64,000 nt of DNA from Amorphophallus konjac. Its lineage: Eukaryota; Streptophyta; Magnoliopsida; Alismatales; Araceae. Below, in pieces: positions 35,823 through 48,845 of this stretch (positions are counted from its first letter, which is position 1; every line of letters starts with the position of its first letter). Under the pieces are notes generated by a model. The model saw nothing but the letters and a program-made list of their open reading frames with translations. It had not been told where the DNA came from and made no database searches. Location: NCBI GenBank assembly GCA_022559845.1, contig JAHNEJ010001154.1:124001-188000 (forward strand), given 5' to 3'. The position numbers and the translations under genes were made by a program.

Positions 35823-36147
35823 GAACATAAGACTCGAAGACATAGGGGTGACACAGATGGAGCGACACGAGTTGGCACAGAAAGCAGCACGAGGTGCTGC
35901 AGTGTTCAGCACGCGATGGAACAAATAACGACGTTCAAAACGGACAACACGAAGTGTAGTAAACACAAACAACACGAAGTAAGAAAGCAACAGTACGGAC
36001 ATACAAGGTACTACCTCATAGCAGTTTTCCTGTTAATCATGGAAATTTCAAATGCATAACATTATGCAAGATATCTGATTAAAATGACAATATTTAACAT
36101 AGTGTTGCTCATCATCAAAACACTAGGGAAGTCACAAAAATCCAACA

Positions 36148-37840
36148 ATCTCCCCCTTTTTGATGATGGCAACACTATATTAAATAATCAAAGATGAAGT
36201 GCAGTGAGATTATGTGAAGATAAGCAAATGCAGACACACACAACACACTCGCCTCCTCTGACGACTCCCAAGAGCTCCCCCTGAACACAACATCTACTTT
36301 CCTCTGACTAGATAACTCAGGGCACTTATCTTTCGCTCCCCCTTAGCAAAACACAACTCCCCCTCAGCAAAACACAAGCAAGATAAAGCAAGATACTCTC
36401 TTCATCTACTTTCCTCTGACTAGATAACTTAGGGCACTTATCTTTCGCTCCCCCTCAGCAAAACACAACTCCCCCTCAGCAAAACACAAGCAAGATAAAG
36501 CAAGATACTCTCTCCCCCTTTGACATCATCAAAACCAGGGGCAGGTTGGAAGATATCATGAAAAGAAAATTGCTGACAGTGGAGAGAAAACAAGAGAGAG
36601 TATGGCTGATAAAGGAAAGTTATTGAGATGTTTAGGCAATTAAGAAAGCCACTAATTTAATGTGAGGATTTTGAAGATCAGTTAGTCAGACTGTGTCCAA
36701 AATGGTGAATGAAGATCCGCTTCATACACAAAACCAGATTCTAAGCAAGTAAGGTACAAGATACCAGTATGGTCAGAGTAAGTCTTTACTCAGAGAGTAT
36801 AAAGCAAGGAAGTCAGGAAAACAAAGACCTGTGGTATTGAAAACAAACAAACCAAGAACTATATGCCAAGTGAACAGGATCTTGATATCAAGAGGGAGAA
36901 AATATTTTTTTTTTCAAAGATGGTCAAGATCAAAGGTAAATCTGTCAAGTACACCTTTGACATTAGGGAGACACCTTGTTTAGAGGCAGGAAACCCCAGT
37001 TACTTGGTGGCAAGACCACATTACCACTTCTGACAAGAGGACAGAGATAGTATTCTAACTGGTGTTGACATTAAGGTGACACCTTTACCAGAGGCCAGAC
37101 ACCCCAGTTACTAACCAGATATGTACCATAGCTCTGTATGATCAAGACAGCTAGTTAAACTTGATTTATACTGCCACCTCATGACATGGGATGCTTTCAC
37201 TTCATTGATGAAAGTCCCAGTTTCTCAATGAATAGTTAACAAGGTTGTTAAAACTTCTTTCATGAATTTTCCATTAAACTGCACGTGTAACCTTGTAAAT
37301 TAGTCTTGATTCAGTTTGAGAACAATACACCAGCTCCAAAGTTTTTCCAGACAAAAACACTATATATCTCATTTCAGACTTAACCAGACTAAGTAGGTAT
37401 GCTGTACTGGCTAGATCAGAAGTCAGTTACAGTGTAGGAAGATATTCTTGAATTCAGATTTTGATCTCAGTGGGACTAACAGCTGAAATTCCACCAAGAA
37501 ATTAGATGAACAGTCTTATCAGATAAAAACATCCAAAGATTTCTTTTATACACCTACTCAACCTGATTCTCTTATAGGGTCAGCAAAAATCTGTTCAAAG
37601 TATGTTCAGATTTGGCCAAAAGAGCATGACTCCTATTATTAATCTAGCTCCCCCTGAGACCTTGACTCCAACTCAGACTTAACCAAGACAAGCCTCAAAA
37701 CACCTCAAAGAAAACAAAGTGATATCAATCAGTACGAGTGAATCAGCAAACACTCATAATGAGGTTATTTTCAGCAACAGACAATGAGTATAGATAAGCA
37801 CAAGAGCACATGATAGATTATTCAGAGATCAATTATTCAA
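36148..37840 (-). other. S3 3' non-coding region with multiple polypurine motifs
   Basis: 1.7 kb between pol end and 3' LTR. Besides the functional tract (36148-36162), GGGGGAG (plus-strand CTCCCCC) recurs near 36275, 36329, 36356, 36449, 36471, 36512 and 37649. A 54-bp-class unit with TTTCGCTCCCCCT and AAAACACAACTCCCCCTCAGC is tandemly duplicated (36300-36510). No envelope-like ORF is present. Multiple polypurine motifs here are a recognised Sirevirus trait. Confidence 0.85.
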
Positions 37841-40800
37841 TCATGAAATTCTGTAAATACCTAATTCTCTGCGCAATGTGCTAAATTTTTCAGTATCCAA
37901 TGGCTTAGTGAAAATATCTGCAATTTGTGAGTTAGTGCCAACATGGATCAACTCAAAAGTCTTCCTAGCTACTTCATCTCGAATAAAATGATGTCTGATT
38001 TCGATGTGTTTAGTTCGAGAATGAAGTACAGGATTCTTTGCAATGTTTATTGCACTAGTATTATCACAAAAGATGGAAGTGCAACCTAGCTCAACTGAGT
38101 AATCCAGAAGCTGGTGTTTTATCCATATAACCTGTGTGCCACAGCTCCCTGCTGCCACATACTCAGCTTCAGCAGTAGAAAGAGCCACAGAGTGTTGCTT
38201 CTTGGATCCCCAAGAGACTAGGCATCCTCCTAAAAATTCGCAGTGACCACTAGTACTTTTCCTGTCCAATTTACATCCTGCATAATCTGCATCTGTATAT
38301 GCAATGAGATCTAAACTACATGATGCAGGATACCAAAGACCTAGATCATGGGTAGCAGATAAGTATCTAAAGATTCTTTTTATAGCTGCCAAATGCAATT
38401 CAGTAGGCCTAGACTGGTATCTGGCACACATCCCTACACTAAATTGAATGTCAGGCCTAGATGCTGTTAAGTAGAGGAGTGAACCGATCATACCTCTATA
38501 TAATTTAGCATCCACCTCTTTACCTTTTTCGTCTGAATCTAGTGAGGAGTTGGTGCCCATGGGTGTTGAGATGGTCTTGAGATTGGTCATTCCAAACCTC
38601 TTCAGCATCTCCAGGGTATACTTGGTTTGATTTATGAAACAACCATCCTCCATCTGTTTGACCTGCAGCCCAAGAAAATACTTTAGTTCGCCAACTAAAC
38701 TCATTTCAAATTCATGAGACATAGATTCAGAAAATTCTTTACACAATTTTGAATTGTTAGATCCGAAGATGATATCATCAACATATACCTGGACCACTAT
38801 TAAATCCTTTCCGAGATTTTTGGTGAAGAGGGTTTGGTCAACCTTACCTCGAGTGTAGCCCTTGCTCAAGAGGAATTCAGAGAGTCTCTCATACCAGGCT
38901 CGGGGAGCCTGCTTCAATCCATAGAGGGCTTTATTCAACCTAAAAACCATGTTAGGCTGAACAGAGAAATTAAAACCTAGAGGTTGTTCAACATATACCT
39001 CTTCCTTCAATACCCCATTTAAGAATGCGCTTTTGACATCCATCTGTTGCAGCCGAATGTTCCTAGAGCATGCAAATGCAAGCAGAATTCGTATAGCTTC
39101 CATCCTAGCCACTGGGGCATAGGATTCATCAAAATCCACACCAAATTCCTGACTGTAGCCTTGAGCTACAAGTCTTGCTTTATTTCTAGAAATCGCTCCA
39201 TTCTCATCAACTTTATTCTTGAAAACCCATTTAGTGCCAATGACATGAGTGTTATCAGGTCTGGGAACTAGTTCCCATACAATATTTTTCTAAAATTGAT
39301 TTAATTCCTCACACATGACAGATACCCAAGAATCATGTCTTAAGGCATCTTCCACAGATTTGGGTTCCACCTGAGATACCAATGCAGCTAAGTCCTGTTC
39401 TTGGACAATTCTAAAATGAGACCTTGTCCTAGGAGGATCATGCAAATTGCCTATGACATTTTCACTAGGGTGGTCTTTGTGAAATATTATCTCACCTGAG
39501 GGTTCACCTACCTCAGCTGCTCCTTCTTGCTGTGAGTTTTCTGGTTGAGCAGCTGGCTGCATCTCTTCTTCTTCAATTCTCTCCAAGAAATCTCCCTCAT
39601 TAGATGGCTCCCTGTCATCATTCATCACTTTGTTAGAGAAATCATTTTCATCAAACACTACATGCGGTGTTTCTTCAACAGTTTGATCATCTTTATTGAA
39701 AACTCTGTAGGCCCTTGAGGTTTCTGAATATCCGAGAAAAATTCCAGGAGAGCTTCTAGCTTCAAATTTGTCCAAACCATTCTTACCATTATTGTGAATA
39801 AAACATTTGGAGCCAAAAACTTTAAAGTAAGAAATGTTTGGCTGCTTACCCTTGAGAAGTTCATAAGGAGTTTTCCTATGAGTAGGTCTTACCAAGGCTC
39901 GGTTTAGAATGTAGCATGCAGTATTCGCAGCTTCAGCCCAAAATCTCCTTGGAAGTCCACTCTCAATCAGCATAGTCCTGGCCATTTCAATGATTGACCT
40001 GTTTCTTCTCTCAACAATTCCGTTCTGCTCCGGTGTCCTGGGAGAAGAGAATTTGTGAGTCACTCCCTCTCTTGAGCAAAATTCAGAAAATGAAGAGTTC
40101 TCAAACTCTCCTCCATGGTCAGACTGAATTGTAATGATATTATGTTCACCTTGCAGTTTGATTTTATTGAACAGTTCTTCAAAGTGACCAAAAGCATCAT
40201 TTTTATTTGCTAAACAAAACAACCAAGAAAATCTAGTGAAGTCATCAACTATGACTAATCCATATCTCTTACCTGACAAACTTTGTATGCGAGTAGGACC
40301 AAAGAGATCCATGTGCAAATGCTGCAGCGGTTTACATGAAAGACTCTCAGTTCTCAACTTAAAAACTGCACGAGTCTGTTTACCTTGTGCACAAGCATCA
40401 CATAGCTTGGACCCTAACTGAAATCTTATTCTGGGCAAACCTCTAACTAGGTTATGCTTAGACAGTTTATTCATTGTAGACAAACTGGCATGGCCTAGAC
40501 GCCTATGCCAGTCAAAAGCAACCTGTTCAGAGTTAGCAGACATACACAAGTTAGTTTCAGGATTATCATCCAGGTCTACGATGTATACGTTGTTTACTCT
40601 ATGACCTTTGAACATGACGTTATCAGAATTCAGCTCAAAAACAGTGCAGGAATTGTGGTCAAAGAGTACCTTATGTCCTTTGTCGCAGAGTTGACTTATA
40701 CTTATCAAGTTGTGCTGAAGTCCTTCTACAAGATACACATCTTCAATGGAGTTAGTAGAGGACTTACCAACTGTACAAATTCCAATTATTATTCCTCTGT

Positions 40801-43148
40801 TATTTCCACCGAATTTGACCAGGCCCCCAAACTTCATTTTCAGTTTGCTAAATTTGGACCGGTCTCCTGTCATGTGCCTGCTACAGCCGCTGTCAAGATA
40901 CCACTTGTTATGCTCGGCTGCCAGGCTAACCTGCAAGAGTTCAGACACAGTAATGTGGGACCCAATTCAAATTGGGTCCAAAGATAGTTTTCAATTTATC
41001 CAAATCACACTTAGGAATCCACATTTGTTTTACTATTCTTTTCAGTGATTTCATGTAGATTGATTCTTCCTTCTTGGCATTTCTCAGTGGGTGTTGAATG
41101 AGCCTATTCCTATTAAAATTATGCTGTTTCCAAGCAGAGAAATTGTTGTTTGGCCTCTTAGAGGAAACACGTGTGTGCTGAGCATAATTCATGTAACCAT
41201 CTTTGTTCAAATGAAAATTGTACTGAAGGTGGTGCATGTTTGCATGCTTTCCTTGATAACTAGCATGCTGAACTTTCTCAGCAAAGCTGTTCACCTTTCT
41301 AGTGACATCAATAGGAATGGTCCTGTGAAGACCTTTGTTCCACAACTGTTGCACAGGAACAGTTCTAGTCTCAGGATTTCCTGACTTAGCCTGCTGACCA
41401 GTGGATTGAATAGATTTGCTGGTCGAAACCTTCAATGTAGAGACAGATTTGGAACTGGATGGGGTTTCCAGTTTTTCTTTGCCCTTGGCGGGGCAGAACG
41501 TGACAGTTTTGAATTCAAAGGGTTTTTTACTTGTGGGATTGTATCCTAATCCCTCCCTATTGAAGTTTACCCTCGACCCCAGAAGGACATCCAGATTGTT
41601 TCTCCCCTCTGTAAATTTTTCTAGCATTTTTCCTTTGTCCTCAATCTCCTTCTGAAGTTTATTACATTAGTCCTGGAGTTCCTGATTAACTTTTCTAACC
41701 GCCTCATATTTTTCTGCAATCAGTCTAAACTCCTTTTTACTCTCTTCAGTTTTACTCTTCAGCTCATTCATCCTAGCTTGATTTTCCTCTCTTTCCATTC
41801 TAAACTTCTCGATCTCACTTCTAGCCTGATCTAGCTCAATGGCCATCTCCTTGGTTTTCATGTTGTCCGTAACAGCAATAGAGTGTTCCTCAGAAACAGA
41901 GTGAAACTTTCGTTTAAGCATTCTGTGCTCCTTGGTTAGAAAATTATATTTAGCTAACAGGTCGCCATAGGCGTCCTCCCAATCATCCAAAGTAAAATTC
42001 TCAAATAAGTTCGTTACCTCTTCCTCATGGTTGGCCATGAGGTAAGTCTTCTCTTCACCTTCACTGGACGAGGTGGCTTCTGGATCCTCCTCCTCGTCGC
42101 TCCATGTGCACAGCATAGCTTTCTTCTTCTTGTGCACCATCTTCTTCTGGTATCCGGGAGCCTTAGCTTGCAGCTCTGGACATTCACTTTTCATGTGACC
42201 AGGTTTCTGACAATGGTAGCATGTAACTTTCTTAACAAATCGGTTCTTCTCAAGTTCTCGTTCAGGAGACTTCCTTGCAGCATTAAATCTCTTTCTCCTG
42301 TAGAATTTCCCTTTAGTTCTCAAGAACTTTCTGAATTGCCTGGTGAGCATGGCCTGCTCGCCCTTGTCCAGGTCTGAGAATCCGTCAGAGTCTTCGCTGC
42401 TACCACCACTGCTGCTGCTGCTGCTGCTCTTCTTAGTATGTCGTGAGACTTTCAGAGCAACATTCTTTCCCTTTCTGTCATGTCCATCATTCCCTTGTCT
42501 GAAGTTCATTTCGTGGGTCATGAGAGACCCAATCAGCTGGGTTACTGACATGGTGGATAAATCTCTAGATTCCTCTATGACGGTCACCTTAGTATCCCAG
42601 ATGGGAGTTAGGGACCTAAGGATCTTCCTGACAATGTCTTCTTGCTGAATCTCCTTTCCAAATCCTCTCAGACTATTGATGATCACAGACAATCTAGCAT
42701 ACATTTCTGTGATCGACTCCTCTGGCTTCATCTTAAACAACTCATACTGAGTTGTAAGCATATTGATCTTGGTAGCTTTCACTTGAGATGTGCCCTCATA
42801 AATTAACTGCAATTCATCCCACATTTTCTTTGCAGTCTTGCACGCTGAAATCCTCAAGTACTCTTCCGGGTGGACGGCGCACTGTATGATGCTAAGAGCT
42901 GTCCAATTCAGTGCGGAGAGTTTAACCTGTTCCTCTGTCCATATGTCTTCGTTCGGTGGAAGTTGGTACGGACCATCTGTAATTACTCTCCAGAGCTTGT
43001 GGCTTTGAGCCCTGATGAAGACTTCCATCATGTTCTTCCAAAAGAAATAGTTATTACCATCGAAGAAAGGGGGACGGGTGATTGACTGCCCTTCAGCAAT
43101 GTAGCTGCGAGGACCAGCGGATCCGTTTCCCTGGCCGTTGGACCACAT
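37841..43148 (-). pseudogene. S3 gag-pol polyprotein, three lesions
   Basis: ATG is at 43148 (MWSNGQGNG); the frame upstream to 43184 is only primer-site sequence. Gag: UBN2 core (LWRVITDGPYQLP, WDELQLIYEGTSQV), one CCHC knuckle (CYHCQKPGHMKSEC), coiled coil, LGSRVNFNREGLGYNP. Pol: protease WYLDSGCSRHMTG; pre-integrase HRRLGHAS with CDAC; integrase DDE with IQSDHGGEF and QNGIVERR; RT with YVDD; RNase H with YTDADYAG and STAEAEY; end at 37841. Lesions: TAA at 41667-41669, a one-base frame change near 40945-40990 at the gag-protease boundary, and TAG at 39290-39292. All catalytic motifs I can see are intact. The boundary shift could be programmed, but sits like a simple indel. Confidence 0.95.
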
Positions 43149-43161
43149 ATTGGGAAATACC

Positions 43162-43173
43162 CGCTCTGATACC
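43162..43173 (-). promoter_or_regulatory. S3 primer binding site (tRNA-iMet)
   Basis: The minus-strand sequence TGGTATCAGAGC lies just inside the 5' LTR end (TATCA at 43177). Confidence 0.92.
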
Positions 43174-43176
43174 AAG

Positions 43177-45478
43177 TGATACAAGAAATATGAAGTGATC
43201 TAGAAGGGGAGGGGATGAATAGATCACTATTTTCAACCGATTAAAAATTACTGAAGAATGATTCACTTAAAACAAGCAATCTCGGAGTTGAACCCACAAA
43301 AACGCAGTGCGGACAATAGCTCGAGTGGATAGAAGGCACACCACAAAATCACCACAGATAATCACACGAGTACCCAGAGGTTTTTAAGGTGGTTCGGTCA
43401 GACCTCCAGTCTGCCTACGTCCACCCCTCACTTCAAATCGAAGTGAGGCTTCCACTAGCACCTGCTAGCAAAGCAGACTCAGTCTGCGACAACGGCTGAT
43501 TCACAGCTTCACCAGGGAACACCCTCCCCTCTTCCTCCACACCCGGAGGGAACCCTAAGGACGCCAAGTCCCTAGAAACCAGGAAACAATTTCTCTTCCT
43601 CCAACCGGAGGGAACACTAGTGATCTGCAGTCACTAGAACCAGAGACCAAGGTCTCTCTTCCTCTGAAGCCCAGAGGGAACACCTCTTCTACGAGAGGGA
43701 ACAATACTGCAACCTCTGTTGCAAGTGAACCAGAGAGAACACGTCTCTCTCTTCCCCTGAACACCAGGAGGTAACACAGAGAACTTTCAATCAAGAAAGA
43801 AAAACAAATAAAAATGAAAACAAGAAAGAAGGAAGCTAAATTTCAGAAACTGGAAACAATGTAGCTCAAACTGAGCAGCAGACTTCGGATTTGATCCGTA
43901 AGTCAATAGCCATCTTCTGATCACTCTTCTTCTCTCTCTTCTCTCTCAACTGGAACACTCTAGTTTCTCAGGGAGGCTCTTTCTCTTCTGCTCTCACTCA
44001 AATTTCTTCTCTATAATCTTGGAGCTCCTCACTTTTCGTAGATGGTGAGGCAGTGCTTTTATAAGCGATCAGGAGGGTGCATGCAAGGCGTGTGCTTCCC
44101 GCGCTCGATCCAGAACCTTCTTGCCACGTGCCTTATAGTATTGGTTCCTTTAGTATTGGATCACGTGCAGCCCAGTCACTGGAGAATATTCTTCCTCGGA
44201 CCACCTTCTTCTTTTTGTTTTTCTTCTTCTCCTGCAAAGAAATTAAAACTATTAAAACTCAGGGCCACAAAAACTAAAACTGCATGAGGTATGTGATAGC
44301 AATACGAGATGCACTGTACTGAGAACGACACGAGATACACAAGATTACTACAGTACGAAATAAAGAGAGAATGACACGAGGTCAGATGAAAACAGCACGA
44401 GGTAAAAGAGAACGACACGAGATACACACTAATAAAGCTAACACTACAAAGAGAACGACATGAAGTATCACTGTAACAAAACAAACACTACGAAGAGAAC
44501 GACACGAGATACACAATAATAAAGCTAACACTACAAAGAGAACGATACGAAGTCAGATGAGAACAGCACGAGGTGAGAAGGAAATAACACGGAGTAAAAC
44601 GGTAGTAAAACACGCGATCAGAAGAAACCTGGACGAAGATAGAAAGAGGCAACACGAAGTCATAAAAACAACACTAAGACACAAACACAGAAATAACATG
44701 AAGACTCAAACACAAAAATAACACGAAGACACAAGCACAAAAGATAACACGAAGACACAAACACAGAAACAACACGAAGACATAAACAAAGAACAACTCG
44801 AACACAAAATTGCTCGAACTTACGAACGACTCGAAGATGAGGACGACACGAAACGACACGGACTGAAACCAACTCGAAGACGAAAATAGAAATCGACACG
44901 AAGTGTGGTCACAAAGCAAGACAGACACTTCCAACGAACAGCCTTCATATGATATCAGGCGATGTGTAGACTTTGCATTCAAGTGGATGTATAGACTTGG
45001 AACGGTCTTCAAGGCAACAATGTACAGACTTTGAAATAAAGAGTGTACAGACTGAGAGTTCAAGGCCACGATGTATAGACTTTGCCCAAAGAAACGAATG
45101 TGTAGACTTTGGCTTGGAACGAAGGTAAAGATGAGGCTGTATAGACTTGGCCAGAACATAAGACTCGAAGACATAGGGGTGACACAGATGGAGCGACACG
45201 AGTTGGCACAGAAAGTAGCACGAGGTGCTGCATTGTTCAGCACGCGATGGAACAAATAACGACGTTCAAAACGGACAACACGAAGTGTAGTAAACACAAA
45301 CAACACGAAGTAAGAAAGCAACAGTACGGACATACAAGGTACTACCTCATAGCAGTTTTCCTGTTAATCATGGAAATTTCAAATGCATAACATTACGCAA
45401 GATATCTGATTAAAATGACAATATTTAACATAGTGTTGCTAATCATCAAAACACTAGGGAAGTCACAAAAATCCAACA
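43177..45478 (-). repeat. S3 5' LTR
   Basis: It is nearly identical to 33842-36147, with the same promoter words and repeats, and is flanked by TCTAC at 45479-45483. Confidence 0.95.
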
Positions 45479-45483
45479 TCTAC

Positions 45484-46465
45484 TACTTACATGCATCCTA
45501 TTTTTAAATCTCATGCTAACAGGAAACTCATGTCATGCCTTAAGTGTCATGAAGCTGGTCATCAAATGCATAAATGCAAACTGAAAGGAAAAGATGACAT
45601 GAATGCCAGTAAAATGCATGTCAGGAAAACTCATGTCAGAAATCATGAGGTTCAGAAAAAGAAAATGTCATGTTATTACTGCCATAGAATTGGCCATTTG
45701 ATGCATGAGTGTGAATTAAACGAACTGGATGATTTGAATGATGAAATGATGAATGCTAGGAAATATCATGATAAAAAACCTGATGTTCATTCAAAGAAAA
45801 GTGAATGCTCTCATTGTGGTAGATTAGGCCACACCTTTGCTCAATGTTGGTTTGCTAATGGAAAGAAAAAACCACTCTCACATCATGCTAAATCTTATGC
45901 TAACCAACATGCTTTTAATATAAACAAAACTGCTTCTCTGAACCAGCATGTCAAATGTTTTAATTGTAACAAGCTTGGGCACAAGGCCACTGAATGTTGG
46001 GCAAGTTCTTTTAGAAGAAAGTTCCCTTTCTGCTCCCATTGTGGGAAGCATGGCCATGCAGTCAAGGACTGCTGGCATGTCCAGGGTAGGAATAGAAATT
46101 CCAAAGAATTTGATAGGAACAAACTTATTTTTAAAAGAATTCTTGTTTGCTCAAATTGCAGAAGACCGGGCCACCAAGTTGCTGCTTGCAGGGTAGCTGG
46201 TCATGAAAAGAAAAAGTTTCATAATAATAACAGAAACCCTCATGCTCACTCTTATAATGCTCAAGTTCATGCTAGTATACATAAGAGGAACATGAAACCT
46301 GCTAGTTCATGCCACTATTGTGGGCTGTCTGGGCATTCAATGCATAACTGTTTTATCATGAACTCTGATGACTATTTGGCACAGAAAAAGATGCAGGCAG
46401 TCCCAAAAGGGGCTAATTACTATGCAAGACCCAAGACCACTTGGGTTCCTGCTAGTGGAAAATAG
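45484..46465 (+). CDS. S2 Gag C-terminal half with seven CCHC zinc knuckles
   Basis: This 324-codon frame (from ATG 45491; phase continues from 33836 across S3) has seven perfect CX2CX4HX4C knuckles. Counted from 45491 they lie at residues 16-29, 61-74, 106-119, 156-169, 181-194, 220-233 and 274-287, each with Gly just before His. Linkers are basic and His/Asn-rich. The frame ends TTWVPASGK then TAG, resembling the WVP motif that normally precedes protease in this group, but no protease follows. CCHC knuckles in Gag bind RNA; one or two is usual, so seven is extreme. No stop breaks this half, unlike the first half. Confidence 0.9.
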
Positions 46466-48404
46466 GAAGGTGCCTAGCAGGTGTGCCTTGGATGGAATAA
46501 AGGGGTAATAAACTAGGGCACATAAAAAGACCCCATGTTTGAACACTTCAGGTAAATTCACTGCTGCCTTCTTAATCTGAATTCAATTCTTAATTCATTC
46601 GTATGCCTTCTAACTGATAGTTGCTTGTCAGAGGGGGAGTTAATTGCATGTCCTTGCATAGCATTCAGTGTTGAGTCTTTGCATGCATGTAGTTAATTGC
46701 ATTGCATTTCATGAAAAATGCCAAAAAGATTGTCTGAATGCATGTTGTCAGGGGGAGTCAATGCATTGCATGCAGGTGGTCAAGTGCATACATCTCTGTG
46801 AGAATTCATTGCATATCCTTGCTTATTGATTTTGTTGACAGACCTTGAACATATTTTTGAAAACATTGAGCTTCAAAATCTCTCCTATCAATTGGTATCA
46901 TTTGGCTTCAGATTTCTATCAGTCTTTCATGAAGATTTCAATGGGACTATCTCGATCATAAATCTAAAAATTCTTGAACTAGAAATCTTCTATTATACAT
47001 TTTTATGAATGACTGAAATAACTCATGTGGTTTAAGTTTAATGTATTCAATGAGTTTGGCTTTAAAATCTCTTAAAAATATCTGAAGCATGTTTAATAAA
47101 CCTTAACCATCTGTTTCATGTTGTGTCTTGTAAAATCTTCTGAAATCTACATTATTGAATACATGACTTTATTTGGTTAAGTACATGAAATTGTTATTGA
47201 TTTGAAACAAATGAATTTTTCTGAAATGTCTAAAGGGTATTTTCTGTCAGAGCAATGACCTTGGTCACTGAGAAACACATGTCCAAAGGACTATGTCATG
47301 AGGTACCATAGTTAACTCTGATTAAGAATAATTGAAATTCAGGCAGAGCAATGGCATGCACATTGAGAAATACAACTCACTCATCAAGAAATGATTTACA
47401 GTGTGTCATGATGTGTAAATGCTATCTCTGTTCATATAAAGCATGACAGTTAGTCACACTAAGTGCTTAGGGATATTGGCCTCTGATCAAGGTATATCCT
47501 CTAGTTACAAGGTGTGCACTGAACTAGAGTGCTCGTAAAATTTGTAGCATGAAAAAAATTGTTGAACGAATTGAAATATCTGAATATTGATGCTAAATCA
47601 AATTGCTACAACCCTAGACAAAATCATATGACTTCATAATTGCTTGATTTCAATATTGATGCATGTAATTCCGAAAGAAGTCAATAAATTTGATTGTGTA
47701 AGAGAAAGGGAGTTTTATCAAGATAAATATGAGGGTTTGGTTCATTTTTATTAAACCATGGTTTTAGATATCAATACAGAATTTTATTGATAAACTATAC
47801 ATACATCATGTTTAAACCATGCTGTTCAATAAAGCTCATTCATAAGCTCTTATAATGGAAGACTTTGAAAAACTTATGTTTTAGATTTATGAGATTGATA
47901 TCTCTCTGAAAATCTGACTGAATTTTCTGAGATTGGAGCTTCCTTAAAAATCTGCTAATTGAACCTCTTCTGTTCATTGATCTGAACTTGTCCTTGTTTG
48001 CCCCTATGATCTCCGTCCAATTCATCTCATAAGATTCCACTTATTGAGGGGGAGCTTCCATATCATATGCATCATGCTGCATAGAAACTCTTAAAAGGGG
48101 AGAATTGTGCTCTTGCATTCATATTTCTAGGGGGAGATCTTGCATTCTGGTATCTGTTTATGTTGATTATTTGCCAAAGGGAAAATTTCATTCAATCTTT
48201 GCATGCAAGCTCCTTTTGATCATCTCTAACTCATACTTTTGCTGAAACTCTTAAAGGGGGAGAATCATGTTCTTGCAAGGGGGAGAAATTGATTGATTTT
48301 TTATACATGCTTTAATTTCTCAAACTATTTTCTTTTTGATGAAGTCAAAGGGGGAGAATAGTTTGAGTCATCAGTTTGACTCACTGTGTAGTGTTGCCAT
48401 CATC
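46466..48404 (+). other. S2 3' non-coding region with GGGGGAG series
   Basis: Nearly 2 kb of AT-rich sequence where pol would be expected. No protease, integrase or RT motif occurs on either strand, and frames at 46826-47008 and 47840-48040 are random-sized. Polypurine words GGGGGAG or GGGGAG occur near 46633, 46751, 48048, 48097, 48130, 48256, 48279 and 48350. Confidence 0.8.
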
Positions 48405-48418
48405 AAAAAGGGGGAGAT
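48405..48418 (+). promoter_or_regulatory. S2 polypurine tract
   Basis: AAAAAGGGGGAGAT lies immediately before the LTR. The 30 bases ending here (48389-48418) are identical to the minus-strand equivalent in S3 (36148-36177). Confidence 0.92.
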
Positions 48419-48657
48419 TGTTGTGCCCCTGTGATTTTGATGATGGTTTTAATGGTGGTTTTGATGATTGGTCTTTGAGGTGAGTTATTCACTGTGAGTC
48501 ATCTTACTGTGTGAGTCTTCATGCTAGCATTCACTTTCTGATCATAATGCAGTTCTTCATTCTCTCTGATATGGCATTGCATATTTGATTATGTTCAGTC
48601 ATGTTACTGTTGCTCTTTAGACTGCAGCTTGATACTACAGCGTTGACCCATCGAACT

Positions 48658-48673
48658 GCAGCGTCGACGCTGC
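48658..48673 (+). repeat. 16-bp perfect palindrome GCAGCGTCGACGCTGC
   Basis: It is a perfect palindrome in S2 U3. Related half-units occur at 48640-48830 (GCGTTGACGC, GCGTCGACCCC) and 49765-49885 (GCGTCAACGCAGC, GCGTCGACGCAGC), flanking the motif array on both sides. Confidence 0.9.
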
Positions 48674-48845
48674 CAAGGCACTTCAGAGGTAGCAGTAAGA
48701 AATATTTGATCTGCTGCGTCCACGCTGCTTGGGCAATGCGTTGACGCTTGGTGCCTCTTTAACTTTGCTGCATTTATTCATTGGTCTGATCTGTAGTGCG
48801 TCGACCCCTTGTGCTAATGGGTCGACCCCTCAGTTCATTCATTGG

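Larger units (their letters stand above)
33842..36147 (-). repeat. S3 3' LTR
   Basis: On the minus strand it starts TGTTGGATTTTTGTGAC and ends TATATCA. A TATA box (plus-strand TTTTATA, 34734-34740) and two CACGTG boxes (34792 and 34830) mark the promoter. About 18 CACGA repeats (34998-35980) and seven AAGTCTRTACA-type motifs (35629-35822) lie upstream in U3. Confidence 0.95.
33842..45478 (-). mobile_element. S3: nearly intact Sirevirus-like Ty1/copia element
   Basis: It is a complete element in reverse orientation, flanked by a perfect target duplication TCTAC (33837-33841 and 45479-45483). LTRs are 2306 and 2302 bp. Minus-strand primer site, gag-pol, multi-polypurine region and polypurine tract are all present. 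By eye the two LTRs differ at roughly 32 sites (about 1.4%), so the insertion is recent. It lies within the S2 gag. Confidence 0.96.

Noticed and set aside
35343..36002. 219-codon Cys/Val/Phe-rich minus-strand frame in S3 LTR (also 44674-45333)
   Set aside because: It is the translation of the CACGA and TGTATAGACTT repeats and is duplicated with the LTR.
36148..37840. Possible envelope-like gene downstream of S3 pol, as in some Sireviruses
   Set aside because: No frame of useful length, no signal peptide or transmembrane pattern; the region is polypurine-rich non-coding sequence.
40941..40990. Programmed frameshift between S3 gag and pol
   Set aside because: No convincing slippery heptamer or downstream pseudoknot was seen, and S1 has no matching arrangement; a simple one-base indel is more likely.
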